A DNA stretch of 64,000 nt. It comes from Pseudomonadota bacterium (GTDB lineage Bacteria; Pseudomonadota; Gammaproteobacteria; UBA1113). Shown piece after piece: positions 44,661 to 53,912 of the stretch. The DNA lies in contig JAJXUV010000003.1 in the NCBI GenBank assembly GCA_021782495.1, positions 1-64,000 of the forward strand. Reading direction: 5' to 3'. A model generated the notes under the pieces. The model had not been told where the DNA came from, did not search any database, and saw only the letters and a list, made by a program, of their open reading frames with translations. The position numbers and the translations under genes were made by a program. Numbering within the stretch: position 1 is the stretch's first letter; each line of letters begins with the position of its first letter.

Positions 44661-45809
44661 TCAGTCCCGCTCTTCGAATAAATTCAACACTGCGCGCGCA
44701 GCAGTTTGGCTGGCATTTAAACGCAAAGCGCGGTGAATGCGATCGTATTCTGTTTTTAAGACAGTGCTTTTTTGAGGATCTTCAAAATAGGCCAATAAGG
44801 CTTTGGCTAAATTAGCGGGCTTTGCTTCTTCTTGCAAAATTTCAGGAACCAAAGATTTGTCGGCCAATAAATTGGGTAACCCAATGTATTTCAGGTTGGG
44901 ATTCACGACGCGCCGTGCTAGCCAAAAAGAAAGTTTTGAAGCTAGAAAAGTAATCACCATCGGTTTTTTATACAGCAAAGCTTCTAAAGTCACCGTGCCA
45001 GATTTCACCAACACCACATCGGCAGCGGCTAAAGCGTCTTGAGAATGACCGACTTGTATGCGCAAAGGTAAACTATCCAGTAAATCCCCAGCACGTTCTA
45101 AAAAGGCTTGTCTTAAAGCTTCGCTCGGCAGTGTTACCATAAAATAACAAGCCGGATTTTCAGCATAACAAGCTTGCGCGGTTTCCAAAAAAAGACGCGC
45201 CATGTATTTGATTTCAGCTTGACGGCTGCCTGGAAATAAGGCTATCACTTTGGTTTCTGGTTTTATTTCTAAAAGCGCGCGTGCCTTTTCGGTAGACACT
45301 TCCAAATTGATGCTATCCGCCAAAGGATGCCCTACAAATTGGGTCGGCAAATCGTGTTGTTCATAAAATTTTGCTTCAAAAGGAAATAGAGTCAGTAACA
45401 AATCGACGGCGTTTTTCATGCGATGCACTCTACCTGAGCGCCAAGCCCAGACGCTGGGACTCACATAATGGATAGTGTGAATAAATTTTCGACGCAAGCG
45501 TTCTTCGATATAGATATTGAAGTCTGGCGCATCAATGCCAATAAAAGCATCGACTTTTTCACGCATGAGTTGGGCTAAGATATAACGTCGTGCCGACAAC
45601 AAAGTAGGAAGGTGTCGAAGGACTTCAACAAAACCCATATGTGACAAAGCAGAAAAAGAATACAAACTGCGAAAGCCAACCGCTGCCATGCGCGGCCCGC
45701 CAACACCAATAAATTGGATGTCTGGACGTATCAATAGCAAAGCTTGCATTAAGTCGGCGCCAAGAATGTCGGCGGAAGGCTCCAAAGCCAAGATACCGAT
45801 AGTAAGCAC
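44661..45809 (-). CDS. lpxB: Lipid-A-disaccharide synthase LpxB
   Basis: 382 aa glycosyltransferase family 19. The N-terminal motif is EPSADILGADLM (usually GEASGD). Other family segments are FIGVGGPRMAAVGF, IGIDAPDFN, HYVSPSVWAWRSGRV and ALFPGSRQAEIK. It condenses UDP-2,3-diacylglucosamine with lipid X at the inner membrane. The GTG start overlaps the lpxA stop (TAGTG). Last gene of the lpxD-fabZ-lpxA-lpxB order. Confidence 0.94.
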   Translation of the reverse strand: MLTIGILALEPSADILGADLMQALLLIRPDIQFIGVGGPRMAAVGFRSLYSFSALSHMGFVEVLRHLPTLLSARRYILAQLMREKVDAFIGIDAPDFNIYIEERLRRKFIHTIHYVSPSVWAWRSGRVHRMKNAVDLLLTLFPFEAKFYEQHDLPTQFVGHPLADSINLEVSTEKARALLEIKPETKVIALFPGSRQAEIKYMARLFLETAQACYAENPACYFMVTLPSEALRQAFLERAGDLLDSLPLRIQVGHSQDALAAADVVLVKSGTVTLEALLYKKPMVITFLASKLSFWLARRVVNPNLKYIGLPNLLADKSLVPEILQEEAKPANLAKALLAYFEDPQKSTVLKTEYDRIHRALRLNASQTAARAVLNLFEERD

Positions 45810-46582
45810 TAGCGCGCAACACCTCGTCTGGAAGGATTTTCTAAAGCTTCTAACAGGATTCTGATTTCAGAGTGTGTGTTTAACATGTCTTTCAATTTTT
45901 GAATCGCTTCCGTAGCTTTTAATCCTTGCCGAAAAATAATTTTATAGGCTGCTTTTATCGCCGAAATTTGGTTATCTGAAAAGCCTCTGCGCTTAATACC
46001 CAAGGAATTGATGCCAAAGGGTTCGGCCGGATCGCCCGAAACTAAAAGATAAGGCAACACATCTTGTGTGACCATCCCCGCATGTCCGACAAAACTGTAC
46101 GCACCAATGGTTACAAATTGATGTGCCGCTGAAAAACCACTCAAGATGGCATAATCTTGAACGGTGACATGACCTGCCAAAGAAGCATTGTTTGCAAAAA
46201 TAATGTGATTACCTACGATGCAATCGTGCGCAATGTGGACATAGGCCATCAACAAATTATGATTACCCAGACGCGTCACATAGCCACCCTCTTCCGTTCC
46301 CCGATTGATAGTTACGAATTCCCGAATAGAATTCCCATCGCCAATTTCCAAATGGGTTTTACCACCAGCGTATTTTTTATCCTGAGGATCGCCACCAATA
46401 GAAGCATAAGGATGAATGTGGTTGTCTTTACCTAAAGTTGTTGGCCCTTCGATGCACACGTGTGGGCCGATGACCGTACCGGCGCCAATTTCAACACCTG
46501 CCCCAATATAAGTCCAGGGACCTATGCTGACACTGCTGTCTACTTTCGCTGTTTCATGGATAATTGCACTGGGATGTATCAC
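45809..46582 (-). CDS. lpxA: UDP-N-acetylglucosamine acyltransferase LpxA
   Basis: 257 aa, left-handed beta-helix of hexapeptide repeats (IHPSAIIHETAKVDSSVSIG onward), catalytic His in MAYVHIAHDCIVGNH, and a helical C-terminus (KAAYKIIFRQGLK). First step of lipid A synthesis. Overlaps fabZ by four bases and lpxB by one. Confidence 0.95.
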   Translation of the reverse strand: MIHPSAIIHETAKVDSSVSIGPWTYIGAGVEIGAGTVIGPHVCIEGPTTLGKDNHIHPYASIGGDPQDKKYAGGKTHLEIGDGNSIREFVTINRGTEEGGYVTRLGNHNLLMAYVHIAHDCIVGNHIIFANNASLAGHVTVQDYAILSGFSAAHQFVTIGAYSFVGHAGMVTQDVLPYLLVSGDPAEPFGINSLGIKRRGFSDNQISAIKAAYKIIFRQGLKATEAIQKLKDMLNTHSEIRILLEALENPSRRGVAR

Positions 46583-47037
46583 TTTTTTTCTACCTTAGTT
46601 CGAATACTCATAATTTCTGCACTGCAAGCTTCCTCGCCTTCCACTGTAGCAATCGTAGTTGCTTTCAATACGTTGCTTTTCATCTTGACAATGCTGACGT
46701 CTAATTTTAGTTGATCACCTGGAATCACGACGCGCCGAAAACGGGCGTTGTCAATTCCAGTAAACAAATACAATTCTTCCGTGGAAACATCCGTTTGACT
46801 GATTAAAAAACCCAAAATACAGGCTGCTTGAGCCAAAGCCTCAATAATCAAGACGCCTGGCATCACCGGATTTCCTGGAAAATGACCTGTAAAAAAAGGT
46901 TCGTTAAAACTTACATTCTTAATAGCCACCAACCGTTTATTGGGTTCATCGTATTCCAATACTCTGTCTACTAACATAAAAGGAAAACGGTGTGGCAGGT
47001 AATTTAATATTTTGGTTATTTTCATAAAGTCACTCAT
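46579..47037 (-). CDS. fabZ: 3-hydroxyacyl-ACP dehydratase FabZ
   Basis: 152 aa hot-dog fold. Catalytic signature LPHRFPFMLVDRV and the FFTGHFPGNPVMPGVLIIEA block are intact. Supplies fatty acid elongation and competes with LpxA for 3-hydroxyacyl-ACP. The ATG at 47037 is preceded by AGGAAGGA. Repeat element B lies directly upstream, between it and lpxD. Confidence 0.95.
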   Translation of the reverse strand: MSDFMKITKILNYLPHRFPFMLVDRVLEYDEPNKRLVAIKNVSFNEPFFTGHFPGNPVMPGVLIIEALAQAACILGFLISQTDVSTEELYLFTGIDNARFRRVVIPGDQLKLDVSIVKMKSNVLKATTIATVEGEEACSAEIMSIRTKVEKK

Positions 47038-47054
47038 TCAAGATCCTTCCTCTT

Positions 47055-47192
47055 TTCTAGCAAAACCCATATTGGGCACAGATTGCGCGTAATTTTGCCA
47101 TGAAAAATGCTCATTTATACCCAATAAACTCCGCTTTTTCCCCTCAAAATTACGCACAATCTGCATCCAAATCTGTGCTTTCTCGTATATGT
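47055..47192. repeat. Palindromic dispersed element, copy B (lpxD-fabZ)
   Basis: Reverse-orientation match to copy A at 23549-23690 over about 135 bp. Arms CGCGTAATTTTGCC and GGCAAAATTACGC-like CAAAATTACGC pair. It extends into the coding end of lpxD: codons for IRESTDLDADCA and the TAA lie in its right arm (47150-47185). Confidence 0.8.
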
Positions 47193-48229
47193 AAACTTGG
47201 GTGGGCTGTTACTTTTTCTAATTTACTCACCCGTTTCATCAGCTCATTTAAATGTTTGAACTGAACAGCATTACGTGCCCAATTTTCACGTGGCTCCACT
47301 GGAATAACGCCGGCATAAATACCGGGTTCCAAGATGGATTTAGTCACACCACTCATGGCCAAAATCACCACACCATCAGTAATTTGCAGATGACCTGCAA
47401 TTCCCACGGCTCCTGCGATACGGCAATATTTTCCAATCCGCGTACTGCCCGCAACAGCCGTACAACCCGCAATGGCTGTGCCTTCACCAATTTCAACATT
47501 GTGTCCGATTTGAATTTGATTGTCTAACTTAACCCCTTTGTGGACAATCGTGTTGCCCAATGCACCCCGATCGATCGTCGTGTTGGCGCCAATTTCAACT
47601 TCATCGCCAATGATCACTTGACCTAACTGTTCTATTTTAACCCATTGTCCCTTTTCAGGCGCAAAACCAAAACCATCGGCGCCCAAGACCACCCCGCTGT
47701 GCAAAATCACGTTTTTACCGATTTGCGTGTGGTGGTACAAAGTGACCCTGGCATGAAGATAAGCGTCATTTTCAACGATGCTGTGCGCACCGATGACACA
47801 ACTCGGCCCAATGACCACATTCTCTCCAATGACTACGCCTTCTTCGATGACCGCTTGTGCGCCAATAGCCGCAGTACTGGCAATGCGCGCACTCTTAGCC
47901 ACCACCGCGCTGGGATGGATACCCAAAGCAACTGCCGGTCTATAACGAAACAAATGGCTTAATTTGGCATAGGCAAGATAGGGATCGGCATGTATCAATA
48001 CGGCTGTATCGCTGGGAATATCGTTCGCCATATCGGGCGGCACGATCACTGCAGCAGCCTGTGTGCTGGCTAAGTATTTTTTATACTTGCTGTCGCTGAC
48101 AAAACTCAATTGCGTTTCATTCGCTATTTCTAAAGAAGCAAGACCGGTGATATTCCGATCTTGGCAACGAACATCTAGCTCGCATCCAATGATGCGAGCC
48201 AGTTCTGTCAAACTATACGTTATTGTCAT
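47150..48229 (-). CDS. lpxD: UDP-3-O-acylglucosamine N-acyltransferase LpxD
   Basis: 359 aa. N-terminal uridine-binding domain (TELARIIGCEL, LSFVSDSKYKKYL), a hexapeptide-repeat beta-helix, and a catalytic His in LDNQIQIGHNVEIG. Third acylation step of lipid A. The C-terminal helix (FKHLNELMKRVSKLEK) is followed by about 12 residues encoded by repeat element B (RESTDLDADCA), which also gives the stop. Eight bases separate it from the skp-like gene. Confidence 0.93.
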   Translation of the reverse strand: MTITYSLTELARIIGCELDVRCQDRNITGLASLEIANETQLSFVSDSKYKKYLASTQAAAVIVPPDMANDIPSDTAVLIHADPYLAYAKLSHLFRYRPAVALGIHPSAVVAKSARIASTAAIGAQAVIEEGVVIGENVVIGPSCVIGAHSIVENDAYLHARVTLYHHTQIGKNVILHSGVVLGADGFGFAPEKGQWVKIEQLGQVIIGDEVEIGANTTIDRGALGNTIVHKGVKLDNQIQIGHNVEIGEGTAIAGCTAVAGSTRIGKYCRIAGAVGIAGHLQITDGVVILAMSGVTKSILEPGIYAGVIPVEPRENWARNAVQFKHLNELMKRVSKLEKVTAHPSLHIRESTDLDADCA

Positions 48230-48236
48230 GAAACAC

Positions 48237-48812
48237 CTAAGAAGAACTCTTAGCGGATTCCTTCATTTGAGCAATCACCGCTTGAGTAATGTCCACGCGC
48301 TGACTGTGGTAAGCCACATTTTCACGTTGGAAAATCAAATCCAAGTTTTGTGCTTTGGCAACTTTAGCGACGATGTCATCAATACGCTTTAGAACCTTAG
48401 ACATGGCTTCGTTTTGTGCTGTTTTTGCATCTTGGAAGTAATCTTGCTGCATGCGGTTCAAATCGCGTTGTTCTTTGGCAATTTTATCATTCAAAGCGGT
48501 TTTGTCGGCGGCACTCATCACCGAACCATTACGCGCCAACTTATCGTTGTCTGCTTTCAAAGTGGCTTGTAGGGCCGTCATTTTATCGATACGAGGTTTG
48601 AATTGCGCTTCTAATTTGGTTTTTAAGGCTTGCATTTGAGGATCGGCTTTCAACACTTGCCCCAATTCAATCACACCAATTTTAGGGGATGTCGTGACAC
48701 CATTTGCAACCACCGGGGCAGGGTTTACAGCTGCATTGTCAGCCATAGCGGTGCTCACTACTCCAACAGCCAATAAGCCCAAAAAGGCTAAGCTTAGTTT
48801 CTTCATGTTCAA
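48237..48812 (-). CDS. skp: OmpH/Skp-family periplasmic chaperone
   Basis: 191 aa. Signal peptide with AMADNA cleavage region (MKKLSLAFLGLLAVGVVSTA). Long helical arms (LKTKLEAQFKPRIDKMTALQ, EQRDLNRMQQDYFQDAKTAQ) and the typical IGVIELGQVL opening strand. Skp binds unfolded outer-membrane proteins and hands them to BamA, whose gene is just upstream. The mature part is slightly longer than in E. coli. Confidence 0.9.
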   Translation of the reverse strand: MNMKKLSLAFLGLLAVGVVSTAMADNAAVNPAPVVANGVTTSPKIGVIELGQVLKADPQMQALKTKLEAQFKPRIDKMTALQATLKADNDKLARNGSVMSAADKTALNDKIAKEQRDLNRMQQDYFQDAKTAQNEAMSKVLKRIDDIVAKVAKAQNLDLIFQRENVAYHSQRVDITQAVIAQMKESAKSSS

Positions 48813-49114
48813 TCGTCTCCTTGGTTAATAAATATACAGTTTTAAGTTGGAAATCCTAGGACTTATTTACTTTTTTAAGTCTTTTCCGATGAATAATTTA
48901 CAAGATGAAATTAGCATATTTTCATTCAGGGAGTCAAATTGTTTAAGGCTATATTTACTGAGGCAAAATGAGAGCAAATTTGCGTATTATGCTTCATCGC
49001 CAATGGGTTATTGTGGCACTAGAAGCCCATGCCTCTTTAAACCGCTACGTGTGTGCCAAATTAGAGGATTAGCCCAATATCCTATTTTTGATAATTCTAA
49101 ACATCGTTAAAATT
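48813..49114. other. bamA-skp spacer
   Basis: About 300 bases. No supported gene; a plus-strand frame here lacks a ribosome-binding site and family features. No clear repeat recognised. Confidence 0.4.
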
Positions 49115-51535
49115 TTACAAAAATGAAGTTCCGGCCGAGAATTGGAATACTTCAGTATTATCACCAGGTTGCTCATTCAAAGGTTTAGCCAAGCTGAATA
49201 TGATGGAACCCATCGGCGTTTGCCATTGGCCTTGAATACCGGCTGAATAGCGAATAGGACCCTGTCCTAAGTCGGGATCCACCGGCGCACCACCGGGATT
49301 ATACACATTACCGGCGTCTAAGAAAGTCGTGACTCTGAAACTATCAGGCGTTAAAGGCGTCGGAATAATCAATTCTAAGCTGCCGACGGTTAAAGTATTA
49401 CCACCAATGGTTTCTATTCCACCTGCAGAATAGGTTTTAGGACCCAGAGAAAAGGCTTGATAACCGCGTATCGCACCAGTCACGCCCAAACCACCCGCAC
49501 CAAAGTTTTGGTAGAAAGGCAAATACTGCGTGCCAAACAGTCCACCGCCATAACCCACTTCAGCGTGCACAGAAGCAATAAAGCCTTTTCCCAGCGGTTG
49601 ATACACCCGGCCAGAATAATCCAATTTATAATAACTGATCGTCTCATTGCCGCCGCCCGGCACTGAGAGATTGGCGCTCAGAGAATGCGAATAGCCGCGT
49701 GTGGGGAAAACGGCTCTATCATAACCATAATGTCCCCAAGCACTGGTTAAATTCACATTGTAAATCGTGGCGTGTTGTGGATATTCCAGCGGTAAGCCAG
49801 TTGCCGGATCGATAGGAAGATTCCCATTATTGAGATCGCGAAGTAAAGGTAAAGTTAAGGTGTAATCGTCCATAAAGTTGATCACACTGTCGCTGGCTTG
49901 ATTGCCCACATTCAAAAGCGTTACCCCATACCCTACACCGGCACTCAAATGATCTTCCTCACTCAAAGGAAAGCTGAAATACATTTTCAAGCCATAATCG
50001 CTCATTTGATATTCAGCATTGTCGGTGAAATTGTCATCGGTATTGTAGTGATCGGCATAGACGCTAAAGCCTCTTCCGATGCCATCAATGGTGTAATAAG
50101 GATTAAAATAATTCAAAGACACATTTTGTGAGCCTTCGGCCAATTGAACATTGGCGCCAACGGATTTACCCGAGCCCAAGAAATTGGGTTGAGAATAGGC
50201 CGCATTCACCAACCAACCCAAGGTATTTGTATAGCCTAAACCCATACTCATCGTCGCAGAAGGCGCTTCAGTGACATTAAAATCCAAATTCACTTCATCG
50301 CTACTGCCCGGCAGTGGCGTATTGTCAACTTTGACGGTTTTGAAATAGCCCAAACGATTCAAACGCGTTTCAGACAATTTCACCTTAGACAAAGAATAAG
50401 GCGCCCCTTCTTGTTGACGTATTTCGCGACGCAAAACAGCATCCTGCGTTTTATCATTGCCATGCAAATTGATTTGATGGACGTAATAACGGCTGCCTGG
50501 ACTGATTAAAAAAGTCACAAAAACTTGTTTTTTAGCGACATCGACTTCGGGCATAGGCTCCACACGCGCATAGACATAGCCATTGTCGGCCATCACATTG
50601 TTCATGGCTTGCGTAATATCGGTTACTTTTTTGCGATTGAAGACTTCATTCGGCTCAAAATGAATAAAGCGTTCGAACTTTTCTTTGGGTACCACAAAGG
50701 TTCCCGCTAATTTGTAGCCACTCACCGTAAATTGTGGCCCTTCAGTAACATGCACCAAAATCGTTACTTTCTTTTTATCGGGACTCAATAAGACTTCAGA
50801 ACTGTCTACTTTAAATTGCACATACCCGCGATCCATATAAAAAGAACGTAATTTTTCTAAATCGCCATTTAATTTTTCTTGTGAAAATTTATCGTTATCG
50901 GTTAAAAAAGAAAAGAAACCCGTCGAAGACAAGCTAAATTGTTTCAATAATTCTTTTTCTTTGAAAGCATGATTGCCAATAATTGAAATTTTACCGATTT
51001 TGGCAGCAGGGCCTTCATAAACGGTAATGTCAATGTCGACGCGATTACTGGACTCCGGCGATACTTTGGCCGTTACGGTAGCATTGTAATTCCCTCGATT
51101 GTAATATTCGCGCTGCAAAGAATCACGAATGCTTTCTAATAAAGAAGGATCGTAGACACGGCCTTCTGCAAAACCCAAGTCTGACAAAGTTTTTCTGAGG
51201 GTTTTAGTCGGAATGCTTTTATTGCCGGTGATCTTGAATTGGCCAATCGTTGGCTTTTCGACTACTTTCACAATCAGCGTATTGCCTTTGTGCGTTAAAG
51301 TCACATCGCTAAAAAATCCTGTTTTATATAAAACACGAATAATTTTAGCGGTATCCGAAGGTTGAATGGTTTGCCCCATTTGTATCGGCAAATAATTTAA
51401 TACCGTTCCTTCATTAATACGTTTTAAACCTTCTATTTCTATTTTATTGACGACGAAAGCTTCATCGGCATAAGCAGGCGCAAAACAGGCTATTAAAGCA
51501 GTAGAAAGGAGCGTTCTAAGCAATTTATGGTTCAT
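49115..51535 (-). CDS. bamA: Outer-membrane assembly factor BamA
   Basis: 806 aa: signal peptide (MNHKLLRTLLSTALIACFAP with ADEAF), five POTRA domains (about residues 25-420; IEGLKRINEGTVLNYLPIQM is the first) and a C-terminal barrel with the conserved VRGY-like loop IRGYQAFSLGP and terminal aromatic FSAGTSFL. Core of the BAM complex that inserts barrel proteins. Between rseP and skp, the standard order. Confidence 0.95.
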   Translation of the reverse strand: MNHKLLRTLLSTALIACFAPAYADEAFVVNKIEIEGLKRINEGTVLNYLPIQMGQTIQPSDTAKIIRVLYKTGFFSDVTLTHKGNTLIVKVVEKPTIGQFKITGNKSIPTKTLRKTLSDLGFAEGRVYDPSLLESIRDSLQREYYNRGNYNATVTAKVSPESSNRVDIDITVYEGPAAKIGKISIIGNHAFKEKELLKQFSLSSTGFFSFLTDNDKFSQEKLNGDLEKLRSFYMDRGYVQFKVDSSEVLLSPDKKKVTILVHVTEGPQFTVSGYKLAGTFVVPKEKFERFIHFEPNEVFNRKKVTDITQAMNNVMADNGYVYARVEPMPEVDVAKKQVFVTFLISPGSRYYVHQINLHGNDKTQDAVLRREIRQQEGAPYSLSKVKLSETRLNRLGYFKTVKVDNTPLPGSSDEVNLDFNVTEAPSATMSMGLGYTNTLGWLVNAAYSQPNFLGSGKSVGANVQLAEGSQNVSLNYFNPYYTIDGIGRGFSVYADHYNTDDNFTDNAEYQMSDYGLKMYFSFPLSEEDHLSAGVGYGVTLLNVGNQASDSVINFMDDYTLTLPLLRDLNNGNLPIDPATGLPLEYPQHATIYNVNLTSAWGHYGYDRAVFPTRGYSHSLSANLSVPGGGNETISYYKLDYSGRVYQPLGKGFIASVHAEVGYGGGLFGTQYLPFYQNFGAGGLGVTGAIRGYQAFSLGPKTYSAGGIETIGGNTLTVGSLELIIPTPLTPDSFRVTTFLDAGNVYNPGGAPVDPDLGQGPIRYSAGIQGQWQTPMGSIIFSLAKPLNEQPGDNTEVFQFSAGTSFL

Positions 51536-51559
51536 AATTTTCCTTCCGAGCTACACACG

Positions 51560-52921
51560 CTATTGTAAAAGACGCATGATATCGTTATATGAGGCGAACA
51601 GCAACAGGCAAAGCAATAAAGTAAATCCGATTTTAATGCCTATCAATTGCGCTTTGTCCGACAAAGGTTTACCACGGGCCACTTCGATGAGAAAATACAG
51701 CAAATAACCGCCATCTAAAACCGGAATGGGTAACAAATTAACAACACCCAAGCCAATGCTGATCAACGCTAAAAAACTCAAATACGCGGCAAGGCCCGAA
51801 TGCGCGACACTGCCTGCACTCTCGGCAATCCCAATCGGTCCTGCAATGCCACTCAAATCCAGTTTCCCCCTGATCATTTCGTACAAAAGCTCGAAAGACA
51901 AAGCCGTCATGCGCCAGGTTTCCTGCCCTGCTTTGGCAAGCGCAGCCATGGGATTATAACGCTTTAAGAACATCAAATCAGGCGCTAAGATCATGGTTTT
52001 GGCTCGAATGCCCAAATAACCACGTGTTTCTCCCTGATGATCCACGCGTTTACCCACTTGAATGCTTAAAGTTTCTTGCGTGTCATGACGCAATATCACC
52101 AGTGTTGCGGTTTGTCCGCCTAAGCGGGTAATTTGCTCTAATAAGGCTTGCCAGTTTGCGATGGATTGTCCATTGATGCTGATAATTTTATCGCCTTTCT
52201 GCAATCCCACGGCAGCGGCGGGACTCTTCGGTTCAACTTGATCGATGACTGCCGGAATATCGAGCACAAAAGGAAAAACGCCAAAATCTTCTAAAATATC
52301 GATGTTGTCATCGTTTAAACGCAGACCCGATAGATTGACTAAAATGCTGTGCGGTGCAACATCACTCGGCCCCTGAACAGACACCCAGACCGGTTTGTCC
52401 TCTGCCAATTCGGGGTATAAAGCAAGGCGTATGTCTTGCCAAGAAGACACAGGCGTGTCGTTAATGGCTACAATGCGTTGTTGTGCAACAAATCCTGCTT
52501 TAGCCGCCAAACTCTGCGGCACAACTTCAGCGATAATGGGTTTTATTGTGTGAACGCCAATCATCAGCATTATCCAAAAAGCAAACAATGCAAAGAGAAA
52601 ATTAAAAATAGGTCCGGCCAACACAATGGCAATGCGTTTAAAGGGCGATTGCCGATTGAACGCATATGGACGATCTTCTAAAGGCACTGCCGCTTCGTTT
52701 TCATCGAGAAATTTGACATACCCACCGAGCGGAATCAGTGAAACGGCAATTTCTAAGCCTTTTTGAGTTCGCTTAGACCAAATAATTTTACCAAACCCAA
52801 TAGAAAAACGCAGGACTTTCACACCACATGAGCGCGCTACAATGAAATGCCCCCATTCGTGTACGGCGACTAAAATGGAAATCGTCACCAAAAATAATAG
52901 GATCGAGATAATAATCGACAA
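51560..52921 (-). CDS. rseP: Site-2 protease RseP
   Basis: 453 aa inner-membrane zinc protease. HEWGHF (about residue 21) is the zinc-binding HExxH, and LLPIPVLDGGYLLYFLIEVA carries the third ligand. Two PDZ domains lie between (about 120-300; KSPAAAVGLQKGDKIISING). Cleaves anti-sigma-E and leftover signal peptides. Downstream of cdsA; dxr, often nearby, is absent. Confidence 0.95.
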   Translation of the reverse strand: MSIIISILLFLVTISILVAVHEWGHFIVARSCGVKVLRFSIGFGKIIWSKRTQKGLEIAVSLIPLGGYVKFLDENEAAVPLEDRPYAFNRQSPFKRIAIVLAGPIFNFLFALFAFWIMLMIGVHTIKPIIAEVVPQSLAAKAGFVAQQRIVAINDTPVSSWQDIRLALYPELAEDKPVWVSVQGPSDVAPHSILVNLSGLRLNDDNIDILEDFGVFPFVLDIPAVIDQVEPKSPAAAVGLQKGDKIISINGQSIANWQALLEQITRLGGQTATLVILRHDTQETLSIQVGKRVDHQGETRGYLGIRAKTMILAPDLMFLKRYNPMAALAKAGQETWRMTALSFELLYEMIRGKLDLSGIAGPIGIAESAGSVAHSGLAAYLSFLALISIGLGVVNLLPIPVLDGGYLLYFLIEVARGKPLSDKAQLIGIKIGFTLLLCLLLFASYNDIMRLLQ

Positions 52922-52982
52922 GTTTTAGCGCTCCTATATAATCTTGAACATAAATACTGCAATTACACAACTATCAACTATT

Positions 52983-53010
52983 CTGCTCCCTAGGGTCGCG
53001 GCTCGGTTTA
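52983..53010. repeat. GAGCCGCGACC-family repeat fragment
   Basis: CTGCTCCCTAGGGTCGCGGC then TCGGTTT, in reverse orientation, matches the GAGCCGCGACCGTGAGGGAG core of the element at 58082. Lies in the cdsA-rseP gap. Confidence 0.6.
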
Positions 53011-53015
53011 TTTTA

Positions 53016-53801
53016 TTAAGAAAACAACATCAGCCCAAAAGCAAAACACACAGAAGCTGCAAACAGGCTATCGAGTCTATCTAAAATACCACCATGACCT
53101 GGCAAGCAATGCCCGCTGTCTTTCACATGATAAATTCGCTTCGCCATGCTTTCGACCAAATCACCTAAGACCGATACGATGCCCGTGATTAAAATGACAC
53201 AAAACCACGCGACAGGCGATGCTTTGTAAAAATCTACACACACAACCAGCGGAATGGCCAATACTATGAGCAGAACCAAAGCCCCTGCCAAACCTTCTCT
53301 GGTTTTCTTGGGGCTAATTTCAGGGCTCAATGGTTTTTTACCCCATTTTTTGCCGATAAAATAAGCTGCGGAATCCATCCACCATACCACCAACAAGAGC
53401 GTTAACAGAGCGGTGGGCGATCCTTTTTTCAAGACCATGAGGCTGCCTAAAAAAGAAAGTAAGACCGTGAGTCCCGTGATGGCTCGGAATAAAGTCCATT
53501 TTTGCCAGAATTGCACGCCTTTGGGATAGCGGTACAGCGCGATGAATAAGGTTATCCACAAGAAAACGCCTAACAAAACCCACAATTCAAAAGGCAAAAC
53601 CCAAGACAAAGCACAGAATAACAACGTACACAAAAGATAAAGGACTTTAATAGATAACTTCGCTACCGTGCACCATTCCCAGGCACACAACAGCACTAAA
53701 GCCGAAGCCAATACAAAGAAATAAAAGAAGGGTAATAAATAGATCGCCGCGATCACCAAAGGGATCAATATCACTGCCGTCCATACGCGTTGTTTAAGCA
53801 C
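53016..53801 (-). CDS. cdsA: Phosphatidate cytidylyltransferase CdsA
   Basis: 261 aa, multi-pass inner-membrane enzyme. The C-terminal signature is present: GDLVESMAKRIYHVKDSGHC then LPGHGGILDRLDSL. Makes CDP-diacylglycerol from phosphatidic acid and CTP, the precursor used by the PgsA-type enzyme at 15030. Follows uppS. Confidence 0.94.
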   Translation of the reverse strand: MLKQRVWTAVILIPLVIAAIYLLPFFYFFVLASALVLLCAWEWCTVAKLSIKVLYLLCTLLFCALSWVLPFELWVLLGVFLWITLFIALYRYPKGVQFWQKWTLFRAITGLTVLLSFLGSLMVLKKGSPTALLTLLLVVWWMDSAAYFIGKKWGKKPLSPEISPKKTREGLAGALVLLIVLAIPLVVCVDFYKASPVAWFCVILITGIVSVLGDLVESMAKRIYHVKDSGHCLPGHGGILDRLDSLFAASVCFAFGLMLFS

Positions 53802-53842
53802 TTTTTTCTCCTCTTTGCTGTATCTTGTCTTTACACAATTCT

Positions 53843-53868
53843 GTCATCCCTGCGAAAGCAGGGATGAC
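53843..53868. repeat. Perfect palindrome GTCATCCCTGC-GAAA-GCAGGGATGAC
   Basis: Eleven-base perfect arms around a GAAA tetraloop, between uppS and cdsA. Shares its core with the mutS palindrome at 43145-43202. It could act as an RNA hairpin within the operon transcript. Confidence 0.8.
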
Positions 53869-53871
53869 AAT

Positions 53872-53912
53872 CTATTCGGTTCCCTCGCTTGCTTGGACGC
53901 GCGGCTCGGATG
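53872..53912. repeat. Diverged GAGCCGCG-family fragment in the 3' end of uppS
   Basis: Read on the minus strand, GAGCCGCGCGTCCAAGCAAG then CGAGGGAACCG resembles the GAGCCGCGACCGTGAGGGAG core at 58082-58105 with an insertion. It provides the last codons and stop of uppS. Confidence 0.45.
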
